Shown: positions 15,700-24,787 of the stretch, in pieces
How the letters are laid out: every line of letters begins with the position of its first letter
Position numbering within the stretch: the first letter of the stretch is position 1
Translations under genes and position numbers: made by a program
Origin: Thioalkalivibrio sp.
GTDB taxonomy: Bacteria; Pseudomonadota; Gammaproteobacteria; Ectothiorhodospirales; Ectothiorhodospiraceae
Length of the DNA stretch: 43,013 bases
Direction of reading: 5' to 3'
NCBI GenBank assembly: GCA_007116035.1
Contig: SKJG01000100.1
Location: forward strand, 1-43,013
Notes under the pieces: model-generated
Told to the model about the DNA's origin: nothing
What the model saw: the letters and a program-made list of their open reading frames with translations, nothing else
The model's database searches: none

Positions 15700-17508
15700 A
15701 TGTGCGGTGTCGCGGGTGAGTTTGTCTGGGGCGATCGGCGTGCCAATGTGGATGCCGTGGCAAGGATGCTGCCGGCACTCGCTCGGCGTGGGCCGGACGC
15801 GGATGGTCTGTGGGCCTCTGGCCGGATCGCGCTGGGGCACAGGCGGCTTTCCATCCTCGATCTCTCGCAGCGCGCGCACCAGCCGATGTTCGATCCGGAG
15901 ACCGGATTGGCGTTGGTGTTCAATGGCGCGATCTACAACTTCCGCACGTTGCGGGCGGAACTCGAGCGGCGCGGGCACCGCTTCTTCTCCACCGGTGACA
16001 CCGAGGTCATCCTGCGCGGCTACGCCGAGTGGGGCGAGGGCATGGTGGCCCGTCTTCACGGCATGTTCGCCTTCGCGCTGTTCGATTCGAGGACCCAAAG
16101 GATCCTGCTGGCGCGTGACCGCATGGGGATCAAGCCCCTGTACCTCGCGCGCTCGGAAACGGGCATCCGCTTCGCCTCCAACACCCAGGCATTGCTCGCC
16201 AGCGGCGGCATCGACACCCGCCTGGACCCGGAGTCGCTGCACCTGTTGTTCTCCCTGCACGCGGTCGTACCCGCGCCACGCACAGTGATGCGGGGCATCC
16301 GCAAGCTGCAGCCGGCGCATTTCCTGGTGATCGAGACGGATGGTCACGAGCACCTCGAGTGCTACTGGCGTCTCTCCGCCCGGCGGCCGGACCAACCGCT
16401 GGACGATGGCGAGTGGCGCGAGCGGATCGAGGCGGGGCTGCGACGGGCCGTGCGGCGGCGCCTCGAAGTCGCCGATGTTCCCGTTGGCGTGCTGCTCTCC
16501 GGGGGTCTGGACTCCAGCCTCCTGGTCGCGCTGGCCGTGGAGGAGGGGGCGCAGGACCTGCGCACCTTCACCGTGGGCTTCGAGGACCAGCCGGAGGAAA
16601 AGGGCTCTGAGTTCGAGTATTCGGACCCGGTCGCGGAGCGCTATGCGACCGACCACCAGGCGACGCTGATTCCGAACGCCGAGGTACTGCGGCGGCTTCC
16701 GGAGGCGGTCGCGGCGATGGCGGAACCGATGTTCGGGCAGGACGCGGTGGCCTTCTACCTGCTTTCCGAACAGGTGTCCCAGCACGTGAAGGTGGTGCAG
16801 TCGGGGCAGGGTGCCGATGAGGTCTTCGGCGGCTATTTCTGGTATCCGCGTATGGCGGACGACCGCGCGGGGGACTGGGCCGACCGTTTCCGGCGGCATT
16901 ATTTCGATCGTGACGACCCGGAGATGCGCGAACTGTTGGCCGATCCGCCAGCCAAGGATATCGCTGGCGAATGGCTGCGTGGGGAACTGGCGGCTTTGGA
17001 AACCGATCGGGCCGACCGCTTCATCGATGCGGTGCTGGCGCTGGATGTGACCACGCTGATCGTCGATGACCCGGTCAAGCGGGTGGACAACATGACCATG
17101 GCCTTCGGCCTCGAAGCGCGGGTGCCGTTTCTGGACCACGAGTTGGTGGAAACGGCTGCGGCGATGCCACCCCACCTGAAGCTGGGCGACGGTGGCAAGC
17201 AGGTGCTGAAGCAGATCGCCCGCGGCCGCCTGCCCGACGCCGTGCTCGACCGCCCCAAGGGTTACTTCCCGGTCCCGGCGTTGAAATACGTGCGCGGGGA
17301 GTTCCTCGACTTCATGCGCGACATCCTCGGCTCGCGGGCGGCGCGGGAGCGCGGGCTGTACCGACCGGAGTACGTGCAGCGGCTGCTGGCCGAGCCCGAC
17401 GGCCATTTCACCCGCATCCAGGGCTCCAAGCTCTGGCACCTGGCCCTGCTCGAGTTGTGGCTCCAGACGCACGTCGACCCCGCCCGAGCCGCCGCCCGCG
17501 ACGGGTAG
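15700..17508 (+). CDS. asnO: AsnB-like glutamine amidotransferase, N-acetylglutaminylglutamine amide synthase type
   Basis: A 602-residue class II glutamine amidotransferase with an asparagine-synthase domain. Cleavage of Met exposes the nucleophile C2 (MCGVAGE), which fixes the start at the ATG 15700 rather than nine codons earlier; GGGGAG lies before it. The ATP-binding PP-loop is S267-GGLDSS. The AVVPAPRTVMRGIRKL, GYFWYPRMA and DDPVKRVDNMTMAFGLEARVP segments are typical of the amidotransferase that makes N-acetylglutaminylglutamine amide, a dipeptide osmolyte. In other bacteria this gene sits beside an acetyltransferase (ngg); none is visible here, so either it lies elsewhere or the product differs. 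The gene converges on lrp with a four-base gap. Confidence 0.8.
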   Translation: MCGVAGEFVWGDRRANVDAVARMLPALARRGPDADGLWASGRIALGHRRLSILDLSQRAHQPMFDPETGLALVFNGAIYNFRTLRAELERRGHRFFSTGDTEVILRGYAEWGEGMVARLHGMFAFALFDSRTQRILLARDRMGIKPLYLARSETGIRFASNTQALLASGGIDTRLDPESLHLLFSLHAVVPAPRTVMRGIRKLQPAHFLVIETDGHEHLECYWRLSARRPDQPLDDGEWRERIEAGLRRAVRRRLEVADVPVGVLLSGGLDSSLLVALAVEEGAQDLRTFTVGFEDQPEEKGSEFEYSDPVAERYATDHQATLIPNAEVLRRLPEAVAAMAEPMFGQDAVAFYLLSEQVSQHVKVVQSGQGADEVFGGYFWYPRMADDRAGDWADRFRRHYFDRDDPEMRELLADPPAKDIAGEWLRGELAALETDRADRFIDAVLALDVTTLIVDDPVKRVDNMTMAFGLEARVPFLDHELVETAAAMPPHLKLGDGGKQVLKQIARGRLPDAVLDRPKGYFPVPALKYVRGEFLDFMRDILGSRAARERGLYRPEYVQRLLAEPDGHFTRIQGSKLWHLALLELWLQTHVDPARAAARDG

Positions 17509-17512
17509 GCCG

Positions 17513-18019
17513 TCAGGTGGACAGGTAGTTCAGCGGCAGCGCCGAGCGGTCGACGACCCGGCGCAGGACGAAGCTGGAGTGCACGCTGCTGACCCCCTCG
17601 AGCCGTGTGATCCGGCGCAGCAGGAAGTCCTGGTAGGCGTCCATGTCGGGAACCACCACCTGCAGCAGATAATCCGCCGCCTGTCCGGTGATCAGGAAGC
17701 AGCGCTGCACTTCGGGATACCCGGCCACCGCTTCTTCGAAGCTGGCGAAGCGCTCCGGCGTGTGGCGGTCCATGCCGATGTGAATCAACGCCGTGAGCTC
17801 CAGACCGAGGCGTCTGCCATCGAGCAATGCCACCCGGGCGACGATGATTCCCGCCTCTTCCAGCGCGCGCACCCGGCGCAGGCAGGGTGAGGGGCTCAGG
17901 CCAACACGTTCTGCCAGGGCCTGGTTCGAGAGGCCGGCGTCCTCCTGCAGTGCCTCGAGGATTCGGCGGTCGGTACGGTCCAGAAAATGCGGCGTGGTCT
18001 GGCCTCGGTTATCCTTCAT
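17513..18019 (-). CDS. Lrp/AsnC-family transcriptional regulator
   Basis: A 168-residue feast/famine regulator. The N-terminal helix-turn-helix (FLDRTDRRILEALQEDAGLS, then ALAERVGLSPSPCLRRVRAL) is followed by a RAM ligand-binding domain with the CFLITGQAADYLLQVVVPD core. The end, SSFVLRRVVDRSALPL, matches Lrp-type proteins rather than AsnC proper. The ATG at 18019 has GGGGA eight bases upstream; an earlier in-frame ATG at 18061 has none. It is divergent from the isopropylmalate synthase gene, with 165 bases between them, and so is well placed to control leucine synthesis in response to an amino acid. That role is inferred from position. Confidence 0.9.
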   Translation of the reverse strand: MKDNRGQTTPHFLDRTDRRILEALQEDAGLSNQALAERVGLSPSPCLRRVRALEEAGIIVARVALLDGRRLGLELTALIHIGMDRHTPERFASFEEAVAGYPEVQRCFLITGQAADYLLQVVVPDMDAYQDFLLRRITRLEGVSSVHSSFVLRRVVDRSALPLNYLST

Positions 18020-18184
18020 GGAAATGTCCCCATTGAATCGATTTGCGCAACATGCTGCCAATAATAGCCGTTCAGAGAGAAAATGAGATGACTAATTGCG
18101 TCGGTATCCGAATATCATGGTCCCTCGTATCGGGGCGGCAGACCTGACCCCTGACCCGCCCCCATGGCACCAGAGGATCGAGAC
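18020..18184 (+). promoter_or_regulatory. Divergent lrp-leuA control region
   Basis: A 165-base intergenic region between divergent starts. The half near lrp is AT-rich (around 18050-18120) and suited to Lrp binding. The half near leuA contains GGGGCGG (18132-18138) and CCGCCCC (18156-18162), a perfect 7-bp inverted repeat with a 17-base interior that could form a leader hairpin. No run of leucine codons is present. Promoter hexamers are not clear. Confidence 0.35.
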
Positions 18185-19885
18185 ATGAGCGACACCACCT
18201 TCGACTATCGCAAGTATGCGCCCGTACCCGTCATCGCCAAGCCGGACCGCCGCTGGCCGGACCAGCGCATCACGCGGGCCCCACTGTTCGCAAGCGTGGA
18301 CCTGCGTGACGGCAACCAGGCGCTCGAACGGCCGATGTCGGTGGAGCAGAAACTCCGCTTCTTCGATCTGCTGGTCGCGATCGGCCTGACCGAGATCGAG
18401 GTCGGGTTTCCCTCCGCCTCGCAAGCCGATTTCGACTTCACCCGGCGGCTGATCGAAGAGGGCCGCATTCCGCCGCAGGTGACCATCCAGGTCCTGACCC
18501 AGGCCCGGCCGGACCTGATCGCCCGTTCCTTCGAGGCGCTGACCGGTGTGCCGCGCGCCATCGTGCACGTCTACAACTCCACCAACCCGGTGCAGCGGGA
18601 ACAGGTCTTCGGGATGGACTGCGCCGGGGTGCGCGCAATCGCCGAGAACGGTGCGCGCTGGGTCCGGGACGCGGCGGCGGCCTATCCCGATACCGAGTGG
18701 ACGTTCCAGTACTCGCCGGAGAGTTATTCCGCGACCGAGCCCGACTACGCGGTCGAGGTCGTCGACGCGGTGAACGCGATCTGGCGCCCGGATCGAGGTC
18801 AGCGCGTGATCATCAACCTGCCGGCAACGGTCGAGATCACCACGCCCAATGCCTTTGCGGACCAGATCGAGTGGTTCTGCGATCGCGTCGCGATGCGTGA
18901 TCACTTCGTGCTGTCGCTGCATACCCATAACGACAGGGGTACCGGCGTCGCGGCCGCCGAGCTGGGCCTGCTGGCCGGGGCCGACCGTCTCGAGGGCACG
19001 CTGTTCGGCAATGGCGAGCGCACCGGTAACATGGACCTGATCACTGTGGCGATGAACCTGTATTCCCAGGGCATCGACCCCACCCTTGACCTGTCCGACA
19101 TGGAGGGGATCGAAAAGGTGTATCGCGAGTGCACGGCGCTGCCAGTGCACCCCCGCCATCCCTGGGCCGGCGAACTGGTGTACACCGCGTTCTCCGGCAG
19201 TCATCAGGACGCGATTCGCAAAGGCCTCAGCCACCGCGCGCGCCACGGTGGCAAGTGGAACGTGCCCTACCTGCCCATCGACCCGCTCGACCTGGGCCGC
19301 CGCTACGAGGCCGTGGTGCGGATCAACAGCCAGTCCGGCAAGGGCGGCGTGGCACACGTGCTGGAACGCGATCACGGCATCCGTCTGCCCCGCTGGCTGG
19401 CGGTCGAATTCGCCCGGCAGGTACAGACGGAGGCCGAGGTCACCGGAGCCGAGGTGAACTCGCGCACGGTCCGGGCGTTGTTCGAGCGCTTCTACCTGGA
19501 CGTGCCGGTCGAATGGCGGTTGGCGGGTTACCGGATGAACCGGCAGGGCGGGCAGGTGGACATCGACGTGCAGCTGGAGCAGTCGGGCGTCGTGCAGCGA
19601 CTCACGGCCCGTGGCGACGGTGTCGTTTCAGCCCTGGTTTCCGCGCTGCAACGCCGCTACGGCCTGGCGCTGGAGGTGGTCGAGTTCGACGAACACGCGC
19701 TGGAGCACAGTACCGGCGCGAGGGCTCTGGCTGCGGTCGCGATCCTGGTGAACGGCGCCCGCGTGGCCGGTGCGGCCATCGCCGAAGACAGCGCCGGGGC
19801 TGCGGTGCAGGCGATACTAACGGCCGTCGCGACGTCGGGCGCGTGCATTGCGGGAGACGTGGCCGATTTGCGCAGGGCGCAATAA
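18185..19885 (+). CDS. leuA: 2-isopropylmalate synthase, class II (LeuA2)
   Basis: A 566-residue enzyme that condenses acetyl-CoA with 2-oxoisovalerate, the first committed step of leucine synthesis. The HMGL-like TIM barrel shows DLRDGNQAL (R41, D42) and the metal-binding LHTHNDRG (H246, H248). A LeuA dimer/allosteric domain occupies the last 130 residues (from about 430), where leucine inhibits the enzyme. The LFASVDLRDGNQ and WNVPYLPIDP segments mark the longer class II enzymes common in actinobacteria and found in some proteobacteria. The ATG at 18185 follows a GAGG site; a further in-frame ATG lies at 18164. It is separated from leuCDB by 404 bases. Confidence 0.92.
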   Translation: MSDTTFDYRKYAPVPVIAKPDRRWPDQRITRAPLFASVDLRDGNQALERPMSVEQKLRFFDLLVAIGLTEIEVGFPSASQADFDFTRRLIEEGRIPPQVTIQVLTQARPDLIARSFEALTGVPRAIVHVYNSTNPVQREQVFGMDCAGVRAIAENGARWVRDAAAAYPDTEWTFQYSPESYSATEPDYAVEVVDAVNAIWRPDRGQRVIINLPATVEITTPNAFADQIEWFCDRVAMRDHFVLSLHTHNDRGTGVAAAELGLLAGADRLEGTLFGNGERTGNMDLITVAMNLYSQGIDPTLDLSDMEGIEKVYRECTALPVHPRHPWAGELVYTAFSGSHQDAIRKGLSHRARHGGKWNVPYLPIDPLDLGRRYEAVVRINSQSGKGGVAHVLERDHGIRLPRWLAVEFARQVQTEAEVTGAEVNSRTVRALFERFYLDVPVEWRLAGYRMNRQGGQVDIDVQLEQSGVVQRLTARGDGVVSALVSALQRRYGLALEVVEFDEHALEHSTGARALAAVAILVNGARVAGAAIAEDSAGAAVQAILTAVATSGACIAGDVADLRRAQ

Positions 19886-19917
19886 ACGAGCGCATTGCGC
19901 CGTGACCACGGTGTGGG

Positions 19918-20104
19918 TCAGCCATCGAGCGCGGTTTGCGACTCCCGTAGCCGATTGATGAACGCGCTTCCCGCGCGCGATGGACGTTGGGCGCCATACC
20001 GCACCACGCCCAGGGTTCGGTTGATGTCGCGTCTCGGCCCGTTGGCGCAGGCGGGTCCAAGTCCGCCGAGGAACGATCAACGCGACTTGCTGTTATGTCT
20101 GCTG
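19918..20104 (-). pseudogene. Decayed 3' end of a LysR-family regulator gene
   Basis: Reading the minus strand toward leuA, an open stretch of 52 codons (20076-19921) ends in a stop at 19918. It encodes RDINRTLGVVRYGAQRPSR followed by AGSAFINRLRESQTALDG, which looks like a LysR-type C-terminus. Just upstream in a different frame VALIVPR (20086-20066) resembles the segment that normally precedes it, so a frameshift and an in-frame stop interrupt the gene. Only about 200 bases remain before leuC, too little for the rest of the gene. In Pseudomonas a LysR gene is divergent from leuC in the same place. The identification is by eye. Confidence 0.5.
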
Positions 20105-20110
20105 CAGTGA
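20024..20110 (+). CDS. Possible leucine-rich leader peptide upstream of leuC
   Basis: A 28-codon frame starts at ATG 20024, eight bases after an AGGG site, and ends DLLLCLLQ-stop. Five of its last seven codons are leucine codons (20087-20104). A run of six T residues lies at 20166-20171, a distance suited to an attenuator, although only imperfect stems are visible between (for example CCCGG/CCGGG around 20129-20142). This layout resembles leu operon attenuation in enterobacteria. The same bases are the antisense of a decayed LysR gene, so the leucine run may be accidental. Treat as a hypothesis. Confidence 0.3.
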   Translation: MSRLGPLAQAGPSPPRNDQRDLLLCLLQ

Positions 20111-20289
20111 ACAATGCCGCTCACTCCCGGCCTGGTCACCGGGCAACGCGGGGGACGGACTGAAGTTTTTTCGCCGTAACTGAGGTGGCTGTGGCGGCGC
20201 ATGCGGGCAGGAGTCGGGCCGAGGCGCCCGTCGGACATTGGTTATGGCGGCCGCGAGCCGTCGCTGGATTGCGCTTGGCAGGAGGACGC
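20111..20289 (+). other. leuC leader/upstream region
   Basis: This is the remainder of the 404-base gap between leuA (ends 19885) and leuC. It holds a T6 run at 20166-20171 and a GGAGG ribosome-binding site at 20281-20285 for leuC. No further coding signal was found. An in-frame ATG-less extension of leuC runs back to 20185 but lacks LeuC similarity. Confidence 0.4.
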
Positions 20290-21699
20290 ATGACCGGACA
20301 GACGCTGTATGACAAGTTGTGGCAGGCGCACGTGGTGCGTGAGCAGGACGACGGCAACGCGCTGCTGTACATCGACCGGCACCTCGTGCACGAGGTGACC
20401 TCGCCGCAGGCCTTCGAGGGGTTGCGGCTGGCCGGCCGGCAGCCCTGGCGTGCTGATTCCGTGCTGGCGGTACCGGACCACAACGTTCCCACCGAGAACC
20501 GCGGCGCCGGTATCGCGGATCCGGTGTCACGGGTGCAGGTGGAGACCCTCGAGAGCAACGTCGCCGCCTTTGGGTTGAAGTTCTTCCCGATGCAGGACCT
20601 GCGCCAGGGTATCGTGCACGTGATCGGCCCCGAACAGGGCGCGACGCTACCCGGCATGACCGTGGTCTGTGGCGATTCCCACACCTCCACGCACGGTGCC
20701 CTGGGTGCGCTGGCCTTCGGTATCGGGACCTCCGAGGTCGAGCATGTGCTGGCGACGCAGTGCCTGTGGCAGGGCAAGTCCCGCAGCATGCTGGTGCGGG
20801 TCGAGGGGGGGCTGCGTCCGGGCGTGACCGCGAAGGACGTGGTGCTGGCGATCATCGGTCGCATCGGCACCGCCGGGGGCAACGGGTACGCCATCGAATT
20901 CGGCGGCTCCGCGATCCGCAGCCTGTCGGTCGAGGGTCGCATGACGGTCTGCAACATGGCGATCGAGGCCGGGGCCCGCGCGGGCATGGTCGCCGTGGAC
21001 GAAAAGACGATCGAGTACGTTCGCGGGCGGCCGCAGTGCCCTTCGGGCGAGATGTTCGAGCGGGCAGCGGCGGCGTGGCGCGACCTGGTCAGTGATCCGG
21101 ATGCCCGGTTCGACCGGGTGGTGGAACTTGACGCAGCACAGATCGAGCCCCAGGTGAGCTGGGGGACCTCGCCGGAGATGGTCGTCGGGATCACTGGTCA
21201 GGTTCCGGATCCGGACAAGGAGGCCGACCCGGTGCGCGCCGATGGCATGCGCAATGCGCTGCGGTACATGGGCCTGACGGCGGGCACGGCCATCAGGGAC
21301 ATCCGTCCGGACAAGGTCTTCATCGGCTCCTGCACCAATTCCCGGATCGAGGATCTGCGCGCCGCCGCCGCGGTCGTACGGGGACGGCGCAAGGCGGAAA
21401 ATATTCAGCTCGCGATGGTGGTTCCCGGATCGGGTCTGGTGAAACAGCAGGCCGAGGCCGAGGGCCTGGACCGGATCTTTCTCGACGCCGGTTTCGAATG
21501 GCGCGAACCGGGCTGTTCGATGTGCCTGGCCATGAACGCCGACCGGCTTGAGCCGGGCGAACGCTGCGCGTCCACCTCGAACCGCAACTTCGAGGGGCGC
21601 CAGGGGCAGGGCGGGCGCACGCACCTGGTCAGCCCGGCGCTGGCGGCGGCAGCGGCCGTGGCGGGCCACTTCATCGATCCCGCGGAACTGGAGGGCTGA
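20290..21699 (+). CDS. leuC: 3-isopropylmalate dehydratase large subunit
   Basis: A 469-residue aconitase-family subunit that, with LeuD, isomerises 2- to 3-isopropylmalate in leucine synthesis. The 4Fe-4S cluster ligands are present: C348 in [13 protein letters not shown], and C409 and C412 in [10 protein letters not shown]. The N-terminus [16 protein letters not shown] and the substrate-binding [10 protein letters not shown] motif are typical. The ATG at 20290 directly follows GGAGG; the longer reading frame upstream is not conserved. leuD begins four bases after the stop, so the two subunits are co-translated. Confidence 0.98.
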   Translation: MTGQTLYDKLWQAHVVREQDDGNALLYIDRHLVHEVTSPQAFEGLRLAGRQPWRADSVLAVPDHNVPTENRGAGIADPVSRVQVETLESNVAAFGLKFFPMQDLRQGIVHVIGPEQGATLPGMTVVCGDSHTSTHGALGALAFGIGTSEVEHVLATQCLWQGKSRSMLVRVEGGLRPGVTAKDVVLAIIGRIGTAGGNGYAIEFGGSAIRSLSVEGRMTVCNMAIEAGARAGMVAVDEKTIEYVRGRPQCPSGEMFERAAAAWRDLVSDPDARFDRVVELDAAQIEPQVSWGTSPEMVVGITGQVPDPDKEADPVRADGMRNALRYMGLTAGTAIRDIRPDKVFIGSCTNSRIEDLRAAAAVVRGRRKAENIQLAMVVPGSGLVKQQAEAEGLDRIFLDAGFEWREPGCSMCLAMNADRLEPGERCASTSNRNFEGRQGQGGRTHLVSPALAAAAAVAGHFIDPAELEG

Positions 21700-21702
21700 A
21701 CC

Positions 21703-22338
21703 GTGCAGGCATTTACCGTACACGAGGGCATCGCCGCGCCGCTGGATCGCGCGAACGTCGACACCGACGCCATTATCCCGAAGCAGTACCTGAAGTCGGT
21801 CAAGCGGACCGGGTTCGGGCCGAATGCCTTCGACGACTGGCGTTACCTGGATCCGGGCGAGCCGGATGCGGACAACTCCTGGCGCCGGAAGAACTCCGAC
21901 TTCGTCCTGAACCAGAGCCCCTTCGACCGGGCCACGATCCTGCTCGCGCGCAAGAATTTCGGCTGCGGGTCCTCGCGTGAACACGCCGTCTGGGCGCTGG
22001 ATGACTTCGGCTTCCGGGCCGTGATCGCCCCGTCTTTCGCCGATATATTTTTCAACAACAGCTTCAAGAATGGGTTGTTGCCTGTTGTTCTGAAAGAAGA
22101 AGAGGTGGATGAACTCTTTCGGCGCGTGTCGCAGGAGCCCGGGCTGCGGATCCAGGTGGATTTGCAGGCGAAGGAGGTCCGGGTGCCGGGCGGGCCGGTC
22201 TTCCACTTCGAACTGGACGAGTACCGGCGGCATCGCCTGCTGGAAGGGCTGGACGACATTGCGCTGACCCTTCAGCATGCGCAGGAGATCCGTGCCTACG
22301 AGGCGCGCCGGCGCGAAGAAGCGCCCTGGCTGATGTAG
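21703..22338 (+). CDS. leuD: 3-isopropylmalate dehydratase small subunit
   Basis: A 211-residue swivel-domain subunit of isopropylmalate isomerase. Hallmarks are [15 protein letters not shown] near the N-terminus, [16 protein letters not shown] at the substrate site and [19 protein letters not shown]. The start is a GTG at 21703, nine bases after the GGAGG at 21690-21694 that overlaps the end of leuC. A structured 187-base gap follows before leuB. Confidence 0.97.
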   Translation: MQAFTVHEGIAAPLDRANVDTDAIIPKQYLKSVKRTGFGPNAFDDWRYLDPGEPDADNSWRRKNSDFVLNQSPFDRATILLARKNFGCGSSREHAVWALDDFGFRAVIAPSFADIFFNNSFKNGLLPVVLKEEEVDELFRRVSQEPGLRIQVDLQAKEVRVPGGPVFHFELDEYRRHRLLEGLDDIALTLQHAQEIRAYEARRREEAPWLM

Positions 22339-22525
22339 GGGGCGTGAATGAGGGTGCACTGAAGCGCTGGGGCCTGGCAGCGAACCCGGCTGTCCGCCGG
22401 CGGGACGCCGTGAATACATCCCTGTAGGCTTGACGGCAGCATCCCTGCTGCCGACACCCGCCACCGGACAGCCGGGTTCGCCGCCTCATACGAATGGGTT
22501 TGCGTGGAAACGAGGAGAAGACTGG
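22339..22525 (+). repeat. Structured inverted-repeat element between leuD and leuB
   Basis: A perfect 17-bp inverted repeat (22380-22396 with 22465-22481) encloses 68 bases. Inside are a 10-bp palindrome CCGCCGGCGG (around 22395-22404), a small TACA/TGTA stem (around 22416-22427) and a GGCAGC/GCTGCC hairpin with a 6-base loop (22435-22452). The interior resembles the dispersed palindromic intergenic repeats with a GC-rich hairpin around ATCCCT/ATCCAT found in many gammaproteobacteria, which I recall by pattern only. It could fold in mRNA and reduce leuB expression relative to leuCD. It contains no supported gene. Confidence 0.65.
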
Positions 22526-23596
22526 GTGCAACGGATATCGGTGTTGCCGGGCGATGGGATTGGCCCGGAGATCGTCAACGAGGCCTTGAGGGTCCTGGAC
22601 CGGGTGGCCGAGCTGGAGGGGATGGAGTTCGAGATCGACGAGGGCCTGATTGGCGGGGCCGCCTACGACGCGGTGGGACACCCCTATCCGGAGGCGACCC
22701 GGGTGATGGCGCGTGAAGCGGACGCCATCCTGCTGGGTGCCGTGGGCGGACCGCAATACGAAGCGCTCGAGCGGGAGCTGCGGCCGGAGCGCGGGCTGCT
22801 CGGCATTCGTTCCGACCTTGGACTGTTCGCGAACCTGCGCCCCGCGATTCTGTATCCGCAACTCGCATCGGCCTCCACGCTGCGCCCCGAGGTGGTCGCG
22901 GGGCTGGATCTGCTGATCGTGCGCGAGCTGACCGGCGACATCTATTTCGGGCAGCCGCGCGGCATCGAGCTGCGCGACGGCGAGCGGGTAGGTTTCAACA
23001 CGGCCGTGTACAGCGAATCCGAGATCGAGAGGATCGCCCGCGTGGGCTTCGAGGCGGCGATGAAGCGGGATCGTCGTCTGTGTTCGGTGGACAAGGCGAA
23101 CGTGCTGGAGGTCTCGGAGCTGTGGCGCGAGGTGGTCATCCGCGTCGGTCTGGAATACCCCGAGGTGGAGCTCTCGCACATGTACGTGGACAATGCGGCG
23201 ATGCAGTTGGTGCGGGCGCCCAAGCAGTTCGATGTGATGGTGACCGGAAACATCTTCGGGGACATCCTCTCCGATGCCGCCGCGATGCTGACCGGGTCGA
23301 TCGGGATGCTCCCGTCCGCTTCGATGAATGCGACCGGCGCCGGTCTGTACGAGCCGATTCACGGCTCGGCTCCGGACATTGCGGGGCAGGACCAGGCCAA
23401 TCCGATCGCCACGGTGCTTTCCGTGGCGATGATGCTCCGGCACAGCCTCGGGCAGGAACAAGGCGCGCGCCGGATCGAGGCGGCGGTCGGACGGGTTCTC
23501 GACCAGGGATTGCGCACGGCCGACATCCAGTCCGAGGGCTGCACGCGGGTCGGAACCAAGGCGATGGGCGATGCGCTGGTTGCAGCCCTTATTTGA
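22526..23596 (+). CDS. leuB: 3-isopropylmalate dehydrogenase
   Basis: A 356-residue NAD-dependent beta-decarboxylating dehydrogenase that oxidises 3-isopropylmalate, the third step of leucine synthesis. The start is a GTG at 22526 with GAGGAG eight bases before it, giving the usual [16 protein letters not shown]-terminus. The earlier in-frame start at 22430 lies in the repeat element and is not conserved. Substrate and metal motifs include [26 protein letters not shown] and the [20 protein letters not shown] segment; the cofactor loop is [15 protein letters not shown]. Separated from asd by 30 bases. Confidence 0.97.
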   Translation: MQRISVLPGDGIGPEIVNEALRVLDRVAELEGMEFEIDEGLIGGAAYDAVGHPYPEATRVMAREADAILLGAVGGPQYEALERELRPERGLLGIRSDLGLFANLRPAILYPQLASASTLRPEVVAGLDLLIVRELTGDIYFGQPRGIELRDGERVGFNTAVYSESEIERIARVGFEAAMKRDRRLCSVDKANVLEVSELWREVVIRVGLEYPEVELSHMYVDNAAMQLVRAPKQFDVMVTGNIFGDILSDAAAMLTGSIGMLPSASMNATGAGLYEPIHGSAPDIAGQDQANPIATVLSVAMMLRHSLGQEQGARRIEAAVGRVLDQGLRTADIQSEGCTRVGTKAMGDALVAALI

Positions 23597-23626
23597 GACA
23601 ATAGTTTAGGAAAAGGTGGTAATGCA

Positions 23627-24652
23627 ATGAATGCAAGAACGTTTGACGTTGCGGTTGTAGGTGCCACCGGAGCAGTCGGCGAGACGATGCTGTCGATCCT
23701 GGCGCAACGCAAGTTCCCCGTGGGCAAGGTCTATGCCCTGGCCAGCGAGCGTTCAGCGGGCAAGACGGTGGCTTTCGGCAACCGCGAACTCGTGGTCGAG
23801 GATCTGGCGGAATTCGACTTCGGGAAGGTGCAGATCGGCCTGTTTTCCCCCGGCGCGTCCGTTTCGGCGCAGTACGCTCCGAAGGCCGCGGCCGCCGGCT
23901 GCGTGGTCGTCGACAACACCTCCCAGTTCCGTTACGACGACGACATCCCGCTGGTGGTGCCCGAGGTCAACCCGCAGGCGATCGCGCAGTACACCCAGCG
24001 GGGCATCATCGCCAACCCGAATTGCTCGACCATTCAGATGCTGGTGGCGCTGAAGCCCATCTACGACGCCGTTGGCATCGAGCGCATCAATGTCGCGACG
24101 TACCAGGCCGTATCCGGCACCGGCAAGGAGGCGATCGAGGAACTGGCGCACCAGACTGCGGCGCTGCTGAACGGCAAGCCGGTGGAGTGCAAGGTCTATC
24201 CGAAGCAGATCGCATTCAACGTGTTGCCGCATATCGACGCCTTCATGGAAAACGGTTACACGAAGGAAGAAATGAAGATGGTCTGGGAGACGCGGAAAAT
24301 CTTCGGCGACGAATCCATCATGGTGAATCCGACCACCGTACGGGTGCCGGTCTTCTACGGCCATTCCGAGGCGGTGCACATCGAGACGCAGGAGAAAATC
24401 AGCGCGGAAGCGGCACGCGAATTACTGTCGAGCGCGCCGGGTGTCACCGTGCTGGACCAGCGGGAACCGGGTGGCTATCCGACCGCCGTGACCGAGAGCA
24501 GCGGGCGCGACGGCGTTTTCGTCGGCCGCATCCGCGAAGACATCTCGCATCCGCGTGGTTTGAACCTCTGGGTGGTGTCCGATAACGTGCGCAAGGGGGC
24601 CGCGCTGAACACCATTCAGATTGCCGAGGTCCTCGCCGGCGAATATTTGTGA
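23627..24652 (+). CDS. asd: Aspartate-semialdehyde dehydrogenase
   Basis: A 341-residue enzyme that reduces aspartyl phosphate to aspartate semialdehyde, the branch point to lysine, diaminopimelate, methionine and threonine. The N-terminal nucleotide-binding motif is VAVVGATGAVGETML. The catalytic cysteine is C133 in NPNCSTIQM, and the substrate-binding segment is ATYQAVSGTGKEAI. The ATG at 23627 follows AGGTGG. The order leuB-asd-fimV is the same as in Pseudomonas. The 135 bases before fimV show no clear terminator. Confidence 0.98.
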   Translation: MNARTFDVAVVGATGAVGETMLSILAQRKFPVGKVYALASERSAGKTVAFGNRELVVEDLAEFDFGKVQIGLFSPGASVSAQYAPKAAAAGCVVVDNTSQFRYDDDIPLVVPEVNPQAIAQYTQRGIIANPNCSTIQMLVALKPIYDAVGIERINVATYQAVSGTGKEAIEELAHQTAALLNGKPVECKVYPKQIAFNVLPHIDAFMENGYTKEEMKMVWETRKIFGDESIMVNPTTVRVPVFYGHSEAVHIETQEKISAEAARELLSSAPGVTVLDQREPGGYPTAVTESSGRDGVFVGRIREDISHPRGLNLWVVSDNVRKGAALNTIQIAEVLAGEYL

Positions 24653-24787
24653 TTTGGTGTTCTTGGGAGCACATGAACGTAAATCTCTGTTAACCTTTAT
24701 GGGGTTCGCGGGCTGCCTGAGGGGGTGCTGCGGAAAGTTTCTTCGACTTGGATCCGTAGCCTCGGTTCGTCGCGAGAGGGGGTAAAC

